64,000 nt of DNA from Gonatopus flavifemur (GCA_018340375.1 JAFFJZ010000001.1:35828001-35892000); one strand, 5' to 3'. Positions 12,324-24,953 are shown, counted from the stretch's first letter. The notes: a model not told the origin generated them from the letters alone. Made by a program: numbers and translations.

Positions 12324-14257
12324 GGGGAGGTTCTCATCAAGCGAATTCCGAAATAAGGTGAATTTCTCGAATTTTTTTTCTTAACCCATTAAGTCCCAAA
12401 ACGACATTTTTTCGTTGCGTTTTTCAACGCTTGTACTTTTTGAGAAAAAAACTCCTGACAAATTCTAGAATGAGCATTGTCGATGTAAAATTGACCCATC
12501 TTTCAGAAACTGCCATCGGTTTTTCCGAAAAATGTCCCTGTGGCAAGATATCTGGGGTTTTTCTCCAAAAAAACGCGAATTTTAAAACTTTTTTTTTCTT
12601 TATCTCACGTTTTCACACTGGAATCATCTTAGAATTCTTGTTGTAACTACAGAAGCCACGTCAATTTATCTCAAACTTCAATTTATGCTCCTGACAATTG
12701 TGAAAATCAATATGGAAATCATCAAAATGGCGGTTCAAACGCGGAACAAACGTCAGAAACTTCAAAGATTTTTCATTCAAAAACGATGGACTTGAGAGAA
12801 AAATGTTACTGGACAAAAAGTTCTTAGAATTAATCAAAGAATACGTTGGAATTTTCTCAGAATTTTTTAATGATTCTTTTAAATTTTCAAAATCATCAAA
12901 TTTAAAAAATTTTTAAAAGTTGTTAAAAAATTCTGAAAAAATTTCAGCATATTCTTCGATTAATTCTTAGAACTTCTTGTTCTGTAAAGATTTCTTCCAA
13001 AGTCCATTTTTTTCTAATTTAAAATTTTTGAATTTTTCGTCTCATATTCGTGGTTTTTTTGTGTAGTTTGTTATTTTCCAATACTCCATCCATAATCCAG
13101 TTCACATAGGATATACCACGTTATTCTTAGCGAACCTGTTCCATTCGTATATGTTCTTATTTGATAAATATCTATGATGCATTATTCAAATATTGGAAAA
13201 TAACAAACTATAAAAAAACCACGAATATGAGACGAAAAATTCAATGATTTTCAATTAGAAAAAAATGGACTTCGGAAAAAATCTTTCCTGATTTTCACAA
13301 TTGTCAAAAGCATAAATTGAAGTTTGAGATAAATTGACGTGGTGTCTGTAGTTACAACAAGAATTTTGAGATGATTCCAATGTGAAAACGTGAGATGAAG
13401 AAAAAAAAAGTTTGAAAATTCGGGTTTTTTTGAAAAAAAAACCCCCAGATATCTTGCCACAGGGACATTTTTCGGAAAAACCGATGGCAGATTCTGAAAG
13501 ATGAGTCAATTTTACATCAACAATGCTTATTCTAGAATTTGTCAGGAGTTTTTTTCTCCGAAAGTACAAGCGTTGAAACACGCAACGAAAAAATGTCATT
13601 TTGGGACTTAATGGTTCAAAAAAGAAGTAAATTGAGAACTCGAGTTATTTGAAACTCATTGAATGGGTCTTAAAGTACATGGAAGGAATTTTCTCAAGTT
13701 AAAGAATTCGTATCCTGAAACTTCAAAAGCGTTTTTCTCGAAACCATGTTTCTCAAGTTTGGCTCCACGATATCTCAAAAACTACTGCATGGATCGCTCT
13801 TTTTCGATTTTTATTTTGAAGCTGATTGAATTTATCAGAGGATGAACCTAAATGGAGATCACATTTGAGTTTTCTTCTTTTTATAGCACTTCGAAGAGAG
13901 AAAAAAAGGAGGAAAAACGCTACCAAAAGTTTGCATTTCTGTCATTTTTTTAATTTCGAACTTTTCATTGATTTTATTGGCACATATATTTCATAAAAAT
14001 TTTTGGATTTTTGATTTCTGATAATTTTGGTATGTGTTATAGTGGCGCCCGATTGATCACTGTTTTCTTAGGTGGTTATGTTTCAACACGTATCAACAAT
14101 TCCCATGGCATCAGTTTTTTACTGAAAAACTTCTTTCATGTACTTAAAGACTCAATTAACAAGTGTAAAAACCCCCGAGTTCATTATTTACTTCCTTCCA
14201 TGAAAAAGAAATTCGAGAAAATCACCTTATTTTGGGGTTCCTAGATGAGAACCTCCC
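12324..14257. mobile_element. TTAA-type element family R1, copy A, split by a nested insert
   Basis: The ends are GGGGAGGTTCTCATC and its reverse complement, flanked by TTGA (12320-12323) and TTAA (14258-14261). About 700 bp of its own sequence is interrupted by the foldback element at 12385-13614. Copies B (33250-33877) and C (39827-40506) share the body, for example ATGTTTCTCAAGTTTGGCTC, in the same orientation. The open frame at 13663-13845 belongs to this repeat. Confidence 0.8.
12385..13614. mobile_element. Nested long-arm foldback element, TTAA target
   Basis: A 1230-bp element inserted in R1 copy A. The ends CCCATTAAGTCCCAAAACG and, reversed, CCATTAAGTCCCAAAATG continue into inverted arms of about 300 bp (12385-12720 against 13255-13614). 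A second, inner inverted pair surrounds 13040-13240 (CTCATATTCGTGG). The flanks are TTAA and TTCA. The similar open frames in both arms, on opposite strands, are by-products of the palindrome. Confidence 0.8.
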
Positions 14258-14269
14258 TTAACGTGGAAT

Positions 14270-17120
14270 TTTTGTCTATTCATATCCACGCAGATCTGGT
14301 TAGATTTATACAGATTTAAAATCTCAATGCATCTGCACTTTCCATCCTTTTAGATCTAGCAAGATCCAATTAGTTCCACGTAGATCAAAATCGTGTTTTC
14401 CCGTGCTTATATTCTCTGTGAATTTGAAAAAACAAATTTTTTCTCTAAAAACTCATTTCCGCTGATTTTATACAAACTTGATTGCCAGAATTCTTATATT
14501 GAGCAAAATATAAGATGGCAGATTTTATGTTAATCAAAAAAGCAAAACGAATTCGTATATCAATATATCTCCATACATAATCGATAATAGTACAATGGCC
14601 TCAACCGGTGCATCTACCCTATATCACAGAGTGGTTTGAAAACATTTCCAACAGTAACTTTGATATTTGCAACTTTGATTTTCCAGACCAATATCATTAA
14701 AATAACATCAAAGGGGATGCTGTAGGTTAAGAGGACTTGAAAGTCTTCAGGAGAGCGGGAGAGACAACCACCATCTCTTCCAACAGTTTTGTAAACACTT
14801 TTAGGCTGTGAGGATGTGAATATAGATTGTGAACTACAGCATTGTCTGGTGTTCAACAAGTTCGAACTCTGAAGAAATTCATTCTTTGACTCTCAGCAAA
14901 TGAAATGGGAAGATTTTTCTTCTGTAAAAATTAAACACAGCATTTTGAGTAATGAAAATATTGTGGCGAGTTCCGAGAACTCATCAAGAATTCAAGCTCC
15001 CACGATACTTCAAACCGTTCAAATTATCATTTTTTTTGTAATGATGGAATGATAAAATAATGAAGTTGTCAACTCAGAGATTTAGTTTGTGAGAAAATGT
15101 GTTCCTTAATCAGTCAGTACATTTTAGATTTCCGGATTCAATTTTTATGGAAAAAGAGTTGAATACAATTGAGGAAGAATTTTTCAAATATTTGATATGA
15201 ATGTGTATCATTTTTTCACGATACTTTCAGCTACCCTGTGAAAAATATCGAGGCTAAATCCGCACAAAAAGGGGACATAAACCGCATTGAAATGGATCAA
15301 AACGGATTAAATCCTATAGAATTTTGGTTCGGCTTTGTACAAAATTTTCAACGAGGTAATATTTTCTTCCATGGAATAAGAATTTATTATAAATCGAATG
15401 GAATGCTTCGAGATTCGATTCCTATAAAATTCGCATTGAATATTGAAAAACTCTAGCGTATTTGAATTTACCAAAAGAAACAAATTTGTTTTCAATTATG
15501 AGAATTAATTATAAATGTCTTCCTTCATATCCAATCAGTATTGATTTTTTGAGGTAAAAACACCGCGTATGAGTTTTTTTTTTGGATTGTGAACACCATG
15601 CATATGTTTTGATATATTTTTTATTCTTGACAAAAACTGCGCTTTGAAATATGACCGAAATGAGACCAAAAAATCCGTCCAATATAATGGTAATAATCGG
15701 ATTATTTTAAGCGCGAGTGACCAAAACATTCCTCAGCCCACGTCATGGTTCGGTCCGTCTTGAAACATGATCAAAATGTGACCAACACTATCTGTTCAAT
15801 ATCATGGTAATAATTGGGTTTTTTTGTGACCAAGTGACCAAGATTGTACCGAACATCACTTCATGTCAACAGTGCACCCAGAAAACGATATGCTTGAAAA
15901 CAGCATGAGATTATGCTTAACCAGTTAAAAATCCCAAAAATGCTTTTTTTTACTCTACTATGCTCATTTTAAAACGATGTTAGTTGCAAAAGAAATATAA
16001 AATATCTTCAGAACAAAATTAAGAGATATATATATTCTTAAATTCAGTATAAAATATTCTATGAGAAACGATATTTGATTTAAAACTATTAAATGTTTAA
16101 ACATTCATTACATTCTTCTCAAGAATGTGACATTTGGTTCAAACGTACGTTATGCTTGACCTATGAAATAAACATAACAGATGACATGCGAGGAGGGACG
16201 TGAGAAAATTATTGCATGGGGATGGCTACTTGAGAAAAAGAAAGGCAAAATGGATGTAACCCGTTCGGTGTTGACAGCAAAGAATTCGTGAAAGACTTCT
16301 TCAAGAACTCTGTGGGAACTCTTCAGTTCTCAAAGAGTTCTTGACAAATTCTTAAGTGATCTTTTGTTGTTTGGGATCAGAGTATTCACGACGCACCTCT
16401 TACAACCAATTTTCCTTATTTGGGGTGTATATTAAGTCCACACTCCAGGCAGCATATGGCTTCAGAAAGAGTTTAGAGTGACATAATGTCAAATTCACGG
16501 AATTCAACTAAATTCTTCCTCAATTATTTTTCCACAAATGGATAAAAATATACCATTAAAAGTTGTTTCTATCATTCATCTCGGAATATACTTCATGTAA
16601 ATGTGATGATTACAATTGAAAGGTACGTTTTTTCATATATCATTTAATTCCACTATATTGTTCCGAAAAATGACTACTTCTAATTGTAATGACACGTAAA
16701 TGTCAAGTATATTCAGACTTTGATGATAAAAACAATAGTATTTGTGGTATTTTTTTCTGAACGTAAGACTATCCCTGAATTTTATTTCAATGATATCTAA
16801 GATTGATTCAAAAATACTATTAAACCTGATATGAAAACAATTTTGAGCCAAAGTTGAACTGAAAAGGAACATTCAAAACAAGAATATCGTGTTTGAGCGA
16901 AGATTAATGTATCCTTTTTTACAGTCTGAACGAATTTGTTTGATTCTAGCATGAAATATATTTGAAGCGAGTGCAATATGTTTGGGGAAATAGAAATAAT
17001 AAATTACGCTTGAATGAAGCTCATTACTACGCTGAAAACAAGCATAACGTTTTCTGGGTGTGATGTTTCGGTCCCTTCCAAAACCTGATCGGAATATGAC
17101 CGAAATAATCTGTATACACA
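14270..17120. other. Intron sequence with weak repeats, no gene seen
   Basis: At about 15650-15850 there are two imperfect direct repeats of a GACCAAAA...CATGGTAATAAT block. Related GACCGAAAT/GTCCGAAG words recur near 17046-17110 and 17440-17465. No coding feature was recognised. Confidence 0.4.
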
Positions 17121-17348
17121 GATGAAAGTGTTTCTTCGAATCTAACAAATTGTTATTTGGATAGGCGAAAATAAATATTTCTTTGACGGGAATGAATATA
17201 TTTCTCCTGTCAAAAATGTATGCTCTGGAACAAGAAGCAAATAATAAGTTTGTTCCAACTAACAAAATATCAATTTCAGCCAAAGAAATATTTATTTCGA
17301 CTTATCCAAATAAGAACCACTCAGATTCAAAGAAATACTTTGATTTGC
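17121..17348. repeat. Long imperfect palindrome
   Basis: The arms are about 17121-17196 and 17272-17348. AAATAAATATTTCTTTG and GAATCT words are mirrored as reverse complements. Two opposite-strand open frames over it are palindrome by-products. Confidence 0.6.
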
Positions 17349-18106
17349 GTATTATTATGGTAATTTTAAGGCGTCCACTATGAAAGTGATCAAAAATATT
17401 GTCCGCAATATGAACAGAAAATTGCTTCCTCTGACGGTAATCTTATGGTCATATTTTGGTCCGAAGAATTCACAAAACCTCTCCCAATGTGACCCTTTTT
17501 CATCATTTTTTGGAGATTCCTCGATCAATCTTCAGTCCATCTTTCAGTCAATTTGAATCCGCTAGGGAAGATACTAATATTTTCACTCTTTGTAATAAAA
17601 TTGTTATCACAGAATTTCACATCAATCGTGATAAATATTTGAGGGATATTGTGAAGTAAATGAAGAATATTCAACACCAAACCCTCTCCTATTTGATAAG
17701 GTAATTCATTGAACGATCCGTTCCAAGAATCTATCACGCGAAACATTGAATAACATTCGAAAACTCTTCGTAATTCAGCAAGTCATCAATTCACGAATGA
17801 ATGTAAATACTGTATAAAATCCATCAGTTTGCTTCATTTCGTTGAAATATTTATTATTTAACTCCGGATTCAAGTTACTGTTCGCGATCTTGCATGGGTG
17901 ATGACATTTCAACTTACCACAGACAATTCAGAATCAAAATGAATAATTGAACAAAACGGTTCCCTGGAAAGTACATTCTGCGAGAATATCATATTATGGA
18001 TATTTTTAAAAACAGAGAGAAGTTTTGAAAAAAATGATACATCTCTTTCTAGGGAACTATTTGAGAACTGTAGTGATAGTGGTGGTGCGTTGCGGTACGT
18101 GATTAC

Positions 18107-18637
18107 CGTTAACTAGAAGTAGTGCAGAATGAGCGACGGTGGCGGCGCCATTGGCCACTCGACAGGTGTATGTGCCATTGTGTGCAGGTGCAATCGTGCT
18201 TATGCTCAGGGCGCTGTTAAAAGCATCATATTGCCGAATGTTAATCGCCCTGGTAATCGTTGAAGACCTTTCACCAACACCAACACCACCACCACCACCA
18301 CCACCACCTTGATCAACGTTGACCATGTGTCCGGCACCCGGCCTCGGTCTCGGTAAAGTTCCATGCTGACCGTCGTTTGGTCTAGCTTGATCTTGATTGG
18401 CCGTTTGACCTTGGCCAGGACCGGCCGGGCCCCGGTTTTGACGCGCCAGAGACGTGGTCTGGCCTTGATTATTGTCCTGGCTCGATCCCAAGCCCGTCTC
18501 CATGTGAATGGGGACGTTATCTTTCAGCCATGTGAATGTGAGCGGCAAATCACCGGTTACTACCACGCACTGTATGCTAGTACGGTCCCCTACGTTTAAA
18601 TCGCGAGCAAAACTGAAAGGCGTGATTTTAGGTGGCA
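18107..18637 (-). CDS. Dscam2: Dscam2-like receptor, alternative Ig7 exon A
   Basis: This exon encodes one of two alternative Ig7 domains, starting VPPKITPFSFARDLNVGDRT and ending HSALLLVNG. Core residues are C24, W37 and C159. VVTGDLPLTFTWLKD and YDAFNSALSIS..APAHNGTYTC are typical Ig7 strands. Between residues about 45 and 140, where Dscam Ig7 normally has a short C'-D loop, lies a long Gln/Asn/Gly/Pro-rich insert containing eight consecutive glycines coded by a GGT-type repeat. The exon is therefore 177 codons instead of about 96. The acceptor has a strong U-rich tract (TTGTTTTTTCAG/TG). The donor G/GTAATC lacks the +5 G. Phase 1 at both ends. In insect Dscam2 the Ig7 exons are spliced mutually exclusively and give isoforms with distinct homophilic specificity. 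That behaviour is inferred here. Confidence 0.87.
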
Positions 18638-18991
18638 CTGAAAAAACAATAACACAAATAATACAGACCAAAGTGGCATTCTCCGTCGTAAGAAGAAGAC
18701 GAAAAGCGTTATAGTGTGAATGTACATGTACGTGTGGGTTTTTTTCTTGATCATTTTTTTTTTTTAATTTCATATGAAGAGATTGGTTGAAGAGAGAGAT
18801 AGATAGAAACAATAGATCAGGAACGAGCAGCTTTGAGCGCCTGGTGGGGAGGGGGAAGGGGGGGAGGTTCACTTTCGCGGGTTTTGTTGCGTATTTGCTG
18901 GAATTGATAATTAACTTTTTTATTCAAGAAAAATTTCAATTTCAAGAATGTTACGTAGAATTCTCGCATAGAAATGTATTTTTTTCCACAT

Positions 18992-19519
18992 AAACGGAGG
19001 AAAAAATCTGTTGACGCAGCAAATCAAGGTATTATGCATAGAATGGCATATATTTTCATTAATCTACACTGGGGGAAGGATTTAGTTATGGTTACCAGCA
19101 TTTGGTAATAGTTACAACATTTCACAGTTGGATATGGCGAGATGAATATTTAGTTATAATTACCAACATGCGGATTTATAACTAAAGCCTTTTAGTTATA
19201 GTTATCAAGCCCTAGTTATTGATACCAAATCCTGGTTGTAGTTACCAAATCTTGGTAATGATAAACCAATTACATTTGAGGCAACCAAATCAATTTGGTA
19301 ACTATAACTAGGTTCTTTTTTCAGTGTAACCAAAAATTTGCTGTCACAGCTAAGTTGATTGTTGAGAGAGAGGAGTGAAGTGATTAACCAAAGCAGAAAA
19401 TTTTTCACTGGATCAGCAGAATTTTGCTGTAGGAGTCGCGATTTTGCTTCCACAGCTGAAAAATCACTATTGTTGATAATCAAAATGATTGCTGTCACAG
19501 CGATTTGTTCCTCCGTTTT
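18992..19519. mobile_element. CGGAGGAA-ended MITE, interrupted
   Basis: The left end AAACGGAGGAAAAAATCTG and the reversed right end AAAACGGAGGAACAAATCG pair. The interior has GCTGTCACAGC-type words. It is split by the TA-type MITE at 19067-19326. A relative lies at 44180-44670. Confidence 0.55.
19067..19326. mobile_element. TA-flanked MITE built of TTAGTTATAGTTACCA words
   Basis: A 260-bp element between TA sites (19065-19066 and 19327-19328). The ends are CACTGGGGGAAGGATTTAG and, reversed, CACTGAAAAAAGAACCTAG. The interior repeats GTTATNGTTACCA in both orientations. It is nested in the element at 18992-19519. Confidence 0.7.
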
Positions 19520-20210
19520 TGAAAGGAAATGTTAGTTGGCTGATAGTAGAATGTAAATTGATCAATTATTTGGTTCTCAAGATCAGTTACACTTGGAAAC
19601 TACAATCCATTCTGTGTTCCTTACTGGAATAATTGAATGAGTTGGAGCAACTAATAAAACTGAATATGATATCTAGATGATTAATTGTGGTGATTAGTTG
19701 ATTGAATTACATACTTTTTACATATATAGTATATTCAATTGATGGTCATAAATATACACACGCAGAGATTTGTAGATGGATTTATCATTGGATTGTAACA
19801 ATTGAACTCTCCCTTAGGAAGCTCCTTGTAAAACATCTCTAACTGCGGTTCTACAGGAAAATTCATTGAAAGGTAAAGCAATAATTCACTTCCTGCGAAA
19901 GATCATAGTACTCAGTTCTGTCACCATTCAGGAAAATCTGTTTCAGTCCTTTTTCAACTGTAAACGATATATTCAATTTGTTTTCAATTGGTTGAAGCGA
20001 TAAAGGGATGGATTCAGCACTCATATCCTCTGAAATCTAACCTTACACAGATTTTCACTCTGTTGTTGTTGGAAATGTTCCTAAGAATACCATATATCCA
20101 TTGTGAAGTGAAATCATAGAACAATCTTTTTCATCATCCACCTGATACCCCTAACAGCACAGAATATTCAACGGACGTTCATAGATATTCTCGTGTTCAT
20201 TGAGAGTGAG

Positions 20211-20604
20211 AAAGAGTGACCGCAAAATCCGCCTGTTTTTTTAGAACCGCGAGTTTCAGGTTGAATTGGATTCTAAAAAGTACCTTATGACGATCATTTG
20301 CGAGGGAATACCATTCCCCGGTGAGCATAACATTGATTTTGGAGATAAGGAAATCGACGGAATCGATAGATTCTTGACAAAATGAATTCTTTTCTATAAA
20401 AAATCTATCGAGGTTCATTGATTTTTATAAAATCTTGATCAAAATTTGATACTACTTTACCTCTGAAACCAGTGTTATGCTCACCAGGAAATTGTATATT
20501 CTCGCAAATGCTCAACATAGAGTATGTTTTAGAATGCATTCTCATCTGAAACCCACGGTCCCAGAAAGTAGGCGGACAAATACTCTTTTTTGCGGTCACT
20601 CTTT
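20211..20604. mobile_element. MITE with AAAGAGTGACCGCAAAA ends
   Basis: A 394-bp element with a 17-bp perfect terminal inverted repeat, AAAGAGTGACCGCAAAA. Interior arms also match imperfectly (GTGAGCATAAC and GTTATGCTCAC). Confidence 0.75.
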
Positions 20605-22760
20605 GCTAACGTAATTGAAATTCAATAGTTTTCGGAAGTTTTATAACAAGTTTACTTTTGATTCATCATTACATTGGAATCATCAGAATTAACGAAGAGG
20701 GTATTTTTGTGTCAATATCGGGTGAAATTTTCATTCATTAAAAGTTATAGGGATTCAATTCATTTTGGATAATAAATTTTGATGTGAAGTTACTTTGCAG
20801 ATAGTTTTATTGAATGAAATTCTATTCAAGGGTGAAATTCTATCAATAGGAATATGAATACGCTATTTCTTCAAGCTTGTTCGGAGATGACCTATTGTTA
20901 TGGATATAGAATTGAATAAATCTTTATATTAGATGTTTTTAGGACAGGAAGAACGACAAATTGAGTCAATTATTCAATAAACACGAATATAAATATGAGA
21001 CTTGAGAATGGGATTAATTTCCTGATCCCATTGATGTTCTCAAATCGGATTACCGAATCATTCAGAATATTGTAATTACATCCACTCCAAAGGAATATAG
21101 GATATTTCAATATTGAAATTTCAATGTTGACGTGAGTAAAGCCGATCCTTTGATACCAACTCGGCTCGACTTGACGTGTGTTGCATAGCTCAAATATCGA
21201 CTTGAAACACCCTTTAATCATCACACAGAAGCGATTAGAATCTATGTGTATTAACTGGAATTCTTTGTTCTATTCGATCAACATTTGCATTCGAGTTGGA
21301 TCAGCGTGCACTGAAATTCATGTGAATGCGCGATCGTTGTTTAATTTTCCTCAAAATTTCTTACTCTTTCTATTTTCCACGAAAATAACGGATTCAGAGA
21401 TTCCAAATTTATTATTGAATCCAAAATATTCCCATTTTTTTCGATATTACAAATCAAAGAGCTGGATCGAAGCTGAACAATATTTTATCAGTATTTTCAT
21501 CATCAATTCATCATATATTCACACGAAGGAAAAGAGAGTTTGAAAAATCACTATATTTTTATTAAATTAGCAGAATAAGTGGAAACATCCCTGTGATGAT
21601 CAGACGGCGTAGTGAAAACATGCTCTTGATCACGTGAAAGGTTGTACCCGCAAGCACTAAAAACAATGTCTGGGAGATCACATAAAAACAGCATACTGTC
21701 TGACCATAACAGTAATAACACATGGGCTCAAAAGTCCCGGGCCTAACATATAGATGGCACGAATTTTACTGTATTCACCTGTTTTCAGTTAGTTTTTCTC
21801 CTATCTTCTAGTCATAGACAATCTGTGTCCATTGGAATGGACATATCAGTAATTTTTAATCTACGTTACTGAAAATTCTTCAAAAATTTAGAGTTCATAC
21901 TAGAAACTATAGAAACTATTGCCCATTGGGAACAAATTTTTATCATTCTTAGAATTAAGCCAGGTCAGAAAGGATTGAAACTGTCTTCTTTTCCATTCAC
22001 GGTAAAATCAAAACATCATGTTTTTGTAATTCAACCTTTTTTTTCTACTCAAATAATTGAGAATATATTCCTTAAAATATCAAATGATCGGGGAACTAAA
22101 AATTCTTTATCCAAAGGTGTTTCAACATGAAAACCTGTTCTTGAATTAAAATTATCAACTTTGAGGAACGCAAACCTGTGAACTCATGCCGAGTGCATAT
22201 ACATTATCCATAAGACAACAGTCTTTCGAGATAATAATAAAATTTCCTCTTACAAGGCTGAACTCTCAAGCTTATCTAGCGAAAAATTTCACCACTTTAC
22301 ATATAATACCCGAATTTGCTGCTTCGCTGGATTTTTCCGTAGTGTAATGATAGCGTGATCCGGTAAAACCACTTCGTGTCTCAAAGCGGACCATCTCTCT
22401 GGAATTCTTTTTCATCTGAACAAAAGAAACCCATATGGACTGGACTGGTAGATCCCATCTTGGCGTCAATACGGAAATGAATTGACCAGCGAAAATCTCT
22501 CAGAACAAATTTGAATATCTATATGGAGAGAAAAATTACTTCAGACAAAGAAACTGTCTTTTCCAATGGTGACAAAGAAATCTTCCTTTCATTCGAATGC
22601 ATACTCTTCTTTTCTAAATTATATTTTATCAATCCAAAGAAATAGTTATCGGAACGATGAAATATGCATGAAATTAAACAAATATTCCTTCGTCTGAACT
22701 AATTTTTTTCTTAGTGTAGTTGAATTTGAATTCTGCGTAGGTGATTAGATAGGTGCATTA
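20605..22760. other. Intron between Ig6 and Ig7A, no gene seen
   Basis: AT-rich sequence. The longest open frame (21178-21543) has no recognisable domain and no exon-like boundaries. Confidence 0.4.
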
Positions 22761-23213
22761 CACGGAGAAAAATGGAGGGTCGAAAATTATGTACTACATT
22801 TTATACTATTGTCAGTTATTGTCAGACTGTATAGTAAAAATAAATGATGTACCGAACATTCTTCAATATAAGCGCGCAACCTTATGCATGATAAAGTACA
22901 CATTTTTACTAATTTATCTATCGATAACAGTGGTATTTTCTCTCATCCTACAATGAGAAAAATCATCTATTATGAATTATTAGACTCACTAGTAGATTGA
23001 GGATATACTTGCATTTCAAGGTTACATACCAAATGTTGTCTTTAAAAGTACCAGACTTTCTATTATAAAATGTTACTATTCTACCATGAACTCACAGAAA
23101 GTCTGGTACTTTTGAAGAGAAGGTTTGGTATATAACTTCAAAATGCGAGTATGTTCTCAATATCCTACCGAGTCTATAATACATATAATTTACAATAGAC
23201 AATTTTTCTTCGT
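22761..23213. mobile_element. Probable MITE around a strong internal palindrome
   Basis: The left end is CACGGAGAAAAATGG and the reversed right end is TACGAAGAAAAATTG, only partly matching. Inside, about 22998-23079 and 23090-23168 are good inverted arms (AAAGTACCAGACTTTCT and its reverse complement). Confidence 0.5.
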
Positions 23214-24620
23214 ATACCAATTCAGTAGAAATGTGGTGATTTTTGAAACTTCATTTTTCCATAAAAGATTTTCATAGCATTCGTTTTGTTCGGTTTATAA
23301 ACTACATGACATTACAATCACACCAATAGTTGTCCTATAATTTTAGCTACAACGCACATCCAGAATATTTTCTTCTCATTTCAAGAAAATCTGTACTTGA
23401 CGTGAAGATATTATATCGTTTTTACGACACGCCAGACAACTGCGAACTGCACCAATATTTGATTTGTTCGAAGAAACATTTTGATTATTTTCTTCTTATG
23501 ATGAGTATCGGAATTGTTTCAAGTTTCATCAATGACACTGAAGGGAATTTGGTCTTTGAAATTCCATGTCAATCAATTCCGAAGATCTTGGAATGGGAGG
23601 TTACATAATTTAAGATTATGAAAATGGTTTTTTTAACACTGATATTTTTGTTGAACGCAAAATGAGAAAACTGGACGAAATAATTTTTTTTTTCTACGAA
23701 GTAGGATTCAGTTGATTCTATTGAAATGTATTGGAATGTGAGAATAAGAAATCTGAAGACAGAAATTTGGCACTTTCACCTCTAAAAAATTTTCTTACCT
23801 ACCGTCATTTGTTAATCAGAAAAAACCGAGTTGAAGTGATTTTAAAATAACATCGTTGAATGTCAAATTACAGTACAAATATTCCTTCTCAATATAGTAT
23901 TAATACTTTTTCATCAGATTATTTCGATTAGAGCATGAAACAGGTCTCGGAAACAGTTACAAATCGACTACTGAATTGAATCAGTGAGCTTTGACTGCGA
24001 TATCATTCAATATTCACTGATTGTGTATTGTTTATGCACTGCTTCACAGTGATCGACTTTTCACTGCAATCAGTGAGATTTCACTGTTTCAAATTTAGAG
24101 AGTAAGGTATCATCTGAATGAATCTAACTCTCCTGTTCTTTTGCGCATCTAAGAAAACCTAATAATTAAAATCAGTTCCACCTTTCTCCAAAGATTGATT
24201 CCATCCTGGAGGAAAGTTCCGACAGTCTGTAACGCAGAGATTCGAGATTAATGAACGAAATGGAATTGTTTCGGAAACTACTTTATCGAAATCACTGGTT
24301 CGATAAAGAAATGAAAAGTAAGGAAGACCAAAAGTTGCCGTATCATGAGTTCGCACTGCAAGAATCTGGATGTACAGGGAAGTACGGATTTGATTTCAAT
24401 TAATTAAAGTATCCTCTCGAAGATTGAAAGTTTTATTGGAATTCTTCTTATAATCATCTCGAGTTCATAAACCCTCGTCTCTCTGTTGAGATTAATTCAA
24501 AATCCATCTATTTGTTCATTATCCGTTGAACTGATGTTGAAAATTCGTCTGCGTGAATTACATGATTATTCAGGGAAGTGAATAAAAATTGTTAGAACGG
24601 GAGCGGGCTTCGAGTGAGTA

Positions 24621-24953
24621 CACGGAGAAAAACTTCGAGTTTGTTACTGTAGCGTGTGAAAAAAGATCTCTAGTTCGATTAACACATCTTTTCATGTCCG
24701 CAAAAAAACTTTAGTTGTATCAATAAAATTGTTCAACAGTCATTCTGGTGTTTGAAGTTTGGAATCTGATTAGGGGGAATTTATTAATTTTTGTACTCAA
24801 CACGCTCAAATCCCTTAGAATCAGTTCCCAGATTTCTGGCACCAGAGGGGAAAAATGTTTTTTTGTTGTTCTTTGTAATCTTTCTTGCTCCTTCAGCAAT
24901 TTTTCTCTACTGGAGCTATAATTCGTTACGCCAGCAATACTTTTCTCTCCGTG
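24621..24953. mobile_element. Possible CACGGAG-ended MITE
   Basis: The left end CACGGAGAAAAACTTC and the reversed right end CACGGAGAGAAAAGTA match, and TTACTGTAGCG/TTGCTGGCG words pair further in. Weaker than the other cases. Confidence 0.45.

Noticed and set aside
12431..13599. Similar 70-114 residue frames on opposite strands (LTNSRMSIVDVKLTHLSE)
   Set aside because: The similarity is explained by the inverted arms of one foldback element; no start, splice or domain evidence.
6429..18106. A third alternative Ig7 exon, as in Dscam1 arrays
   Set aside because: No second VPP...W...YxC pattern was found on the minus strand between Ig7B and Ig7A. Dscam1 arrays are also tightly packed, unlike this.
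24000..24110. Repeated CAGTGA/TCACTG words resembling a CRISPR-like or binding array
   Set aside because: Irregular spacing and short AT-rich words in an animal intron; no repeat-spacer structure.
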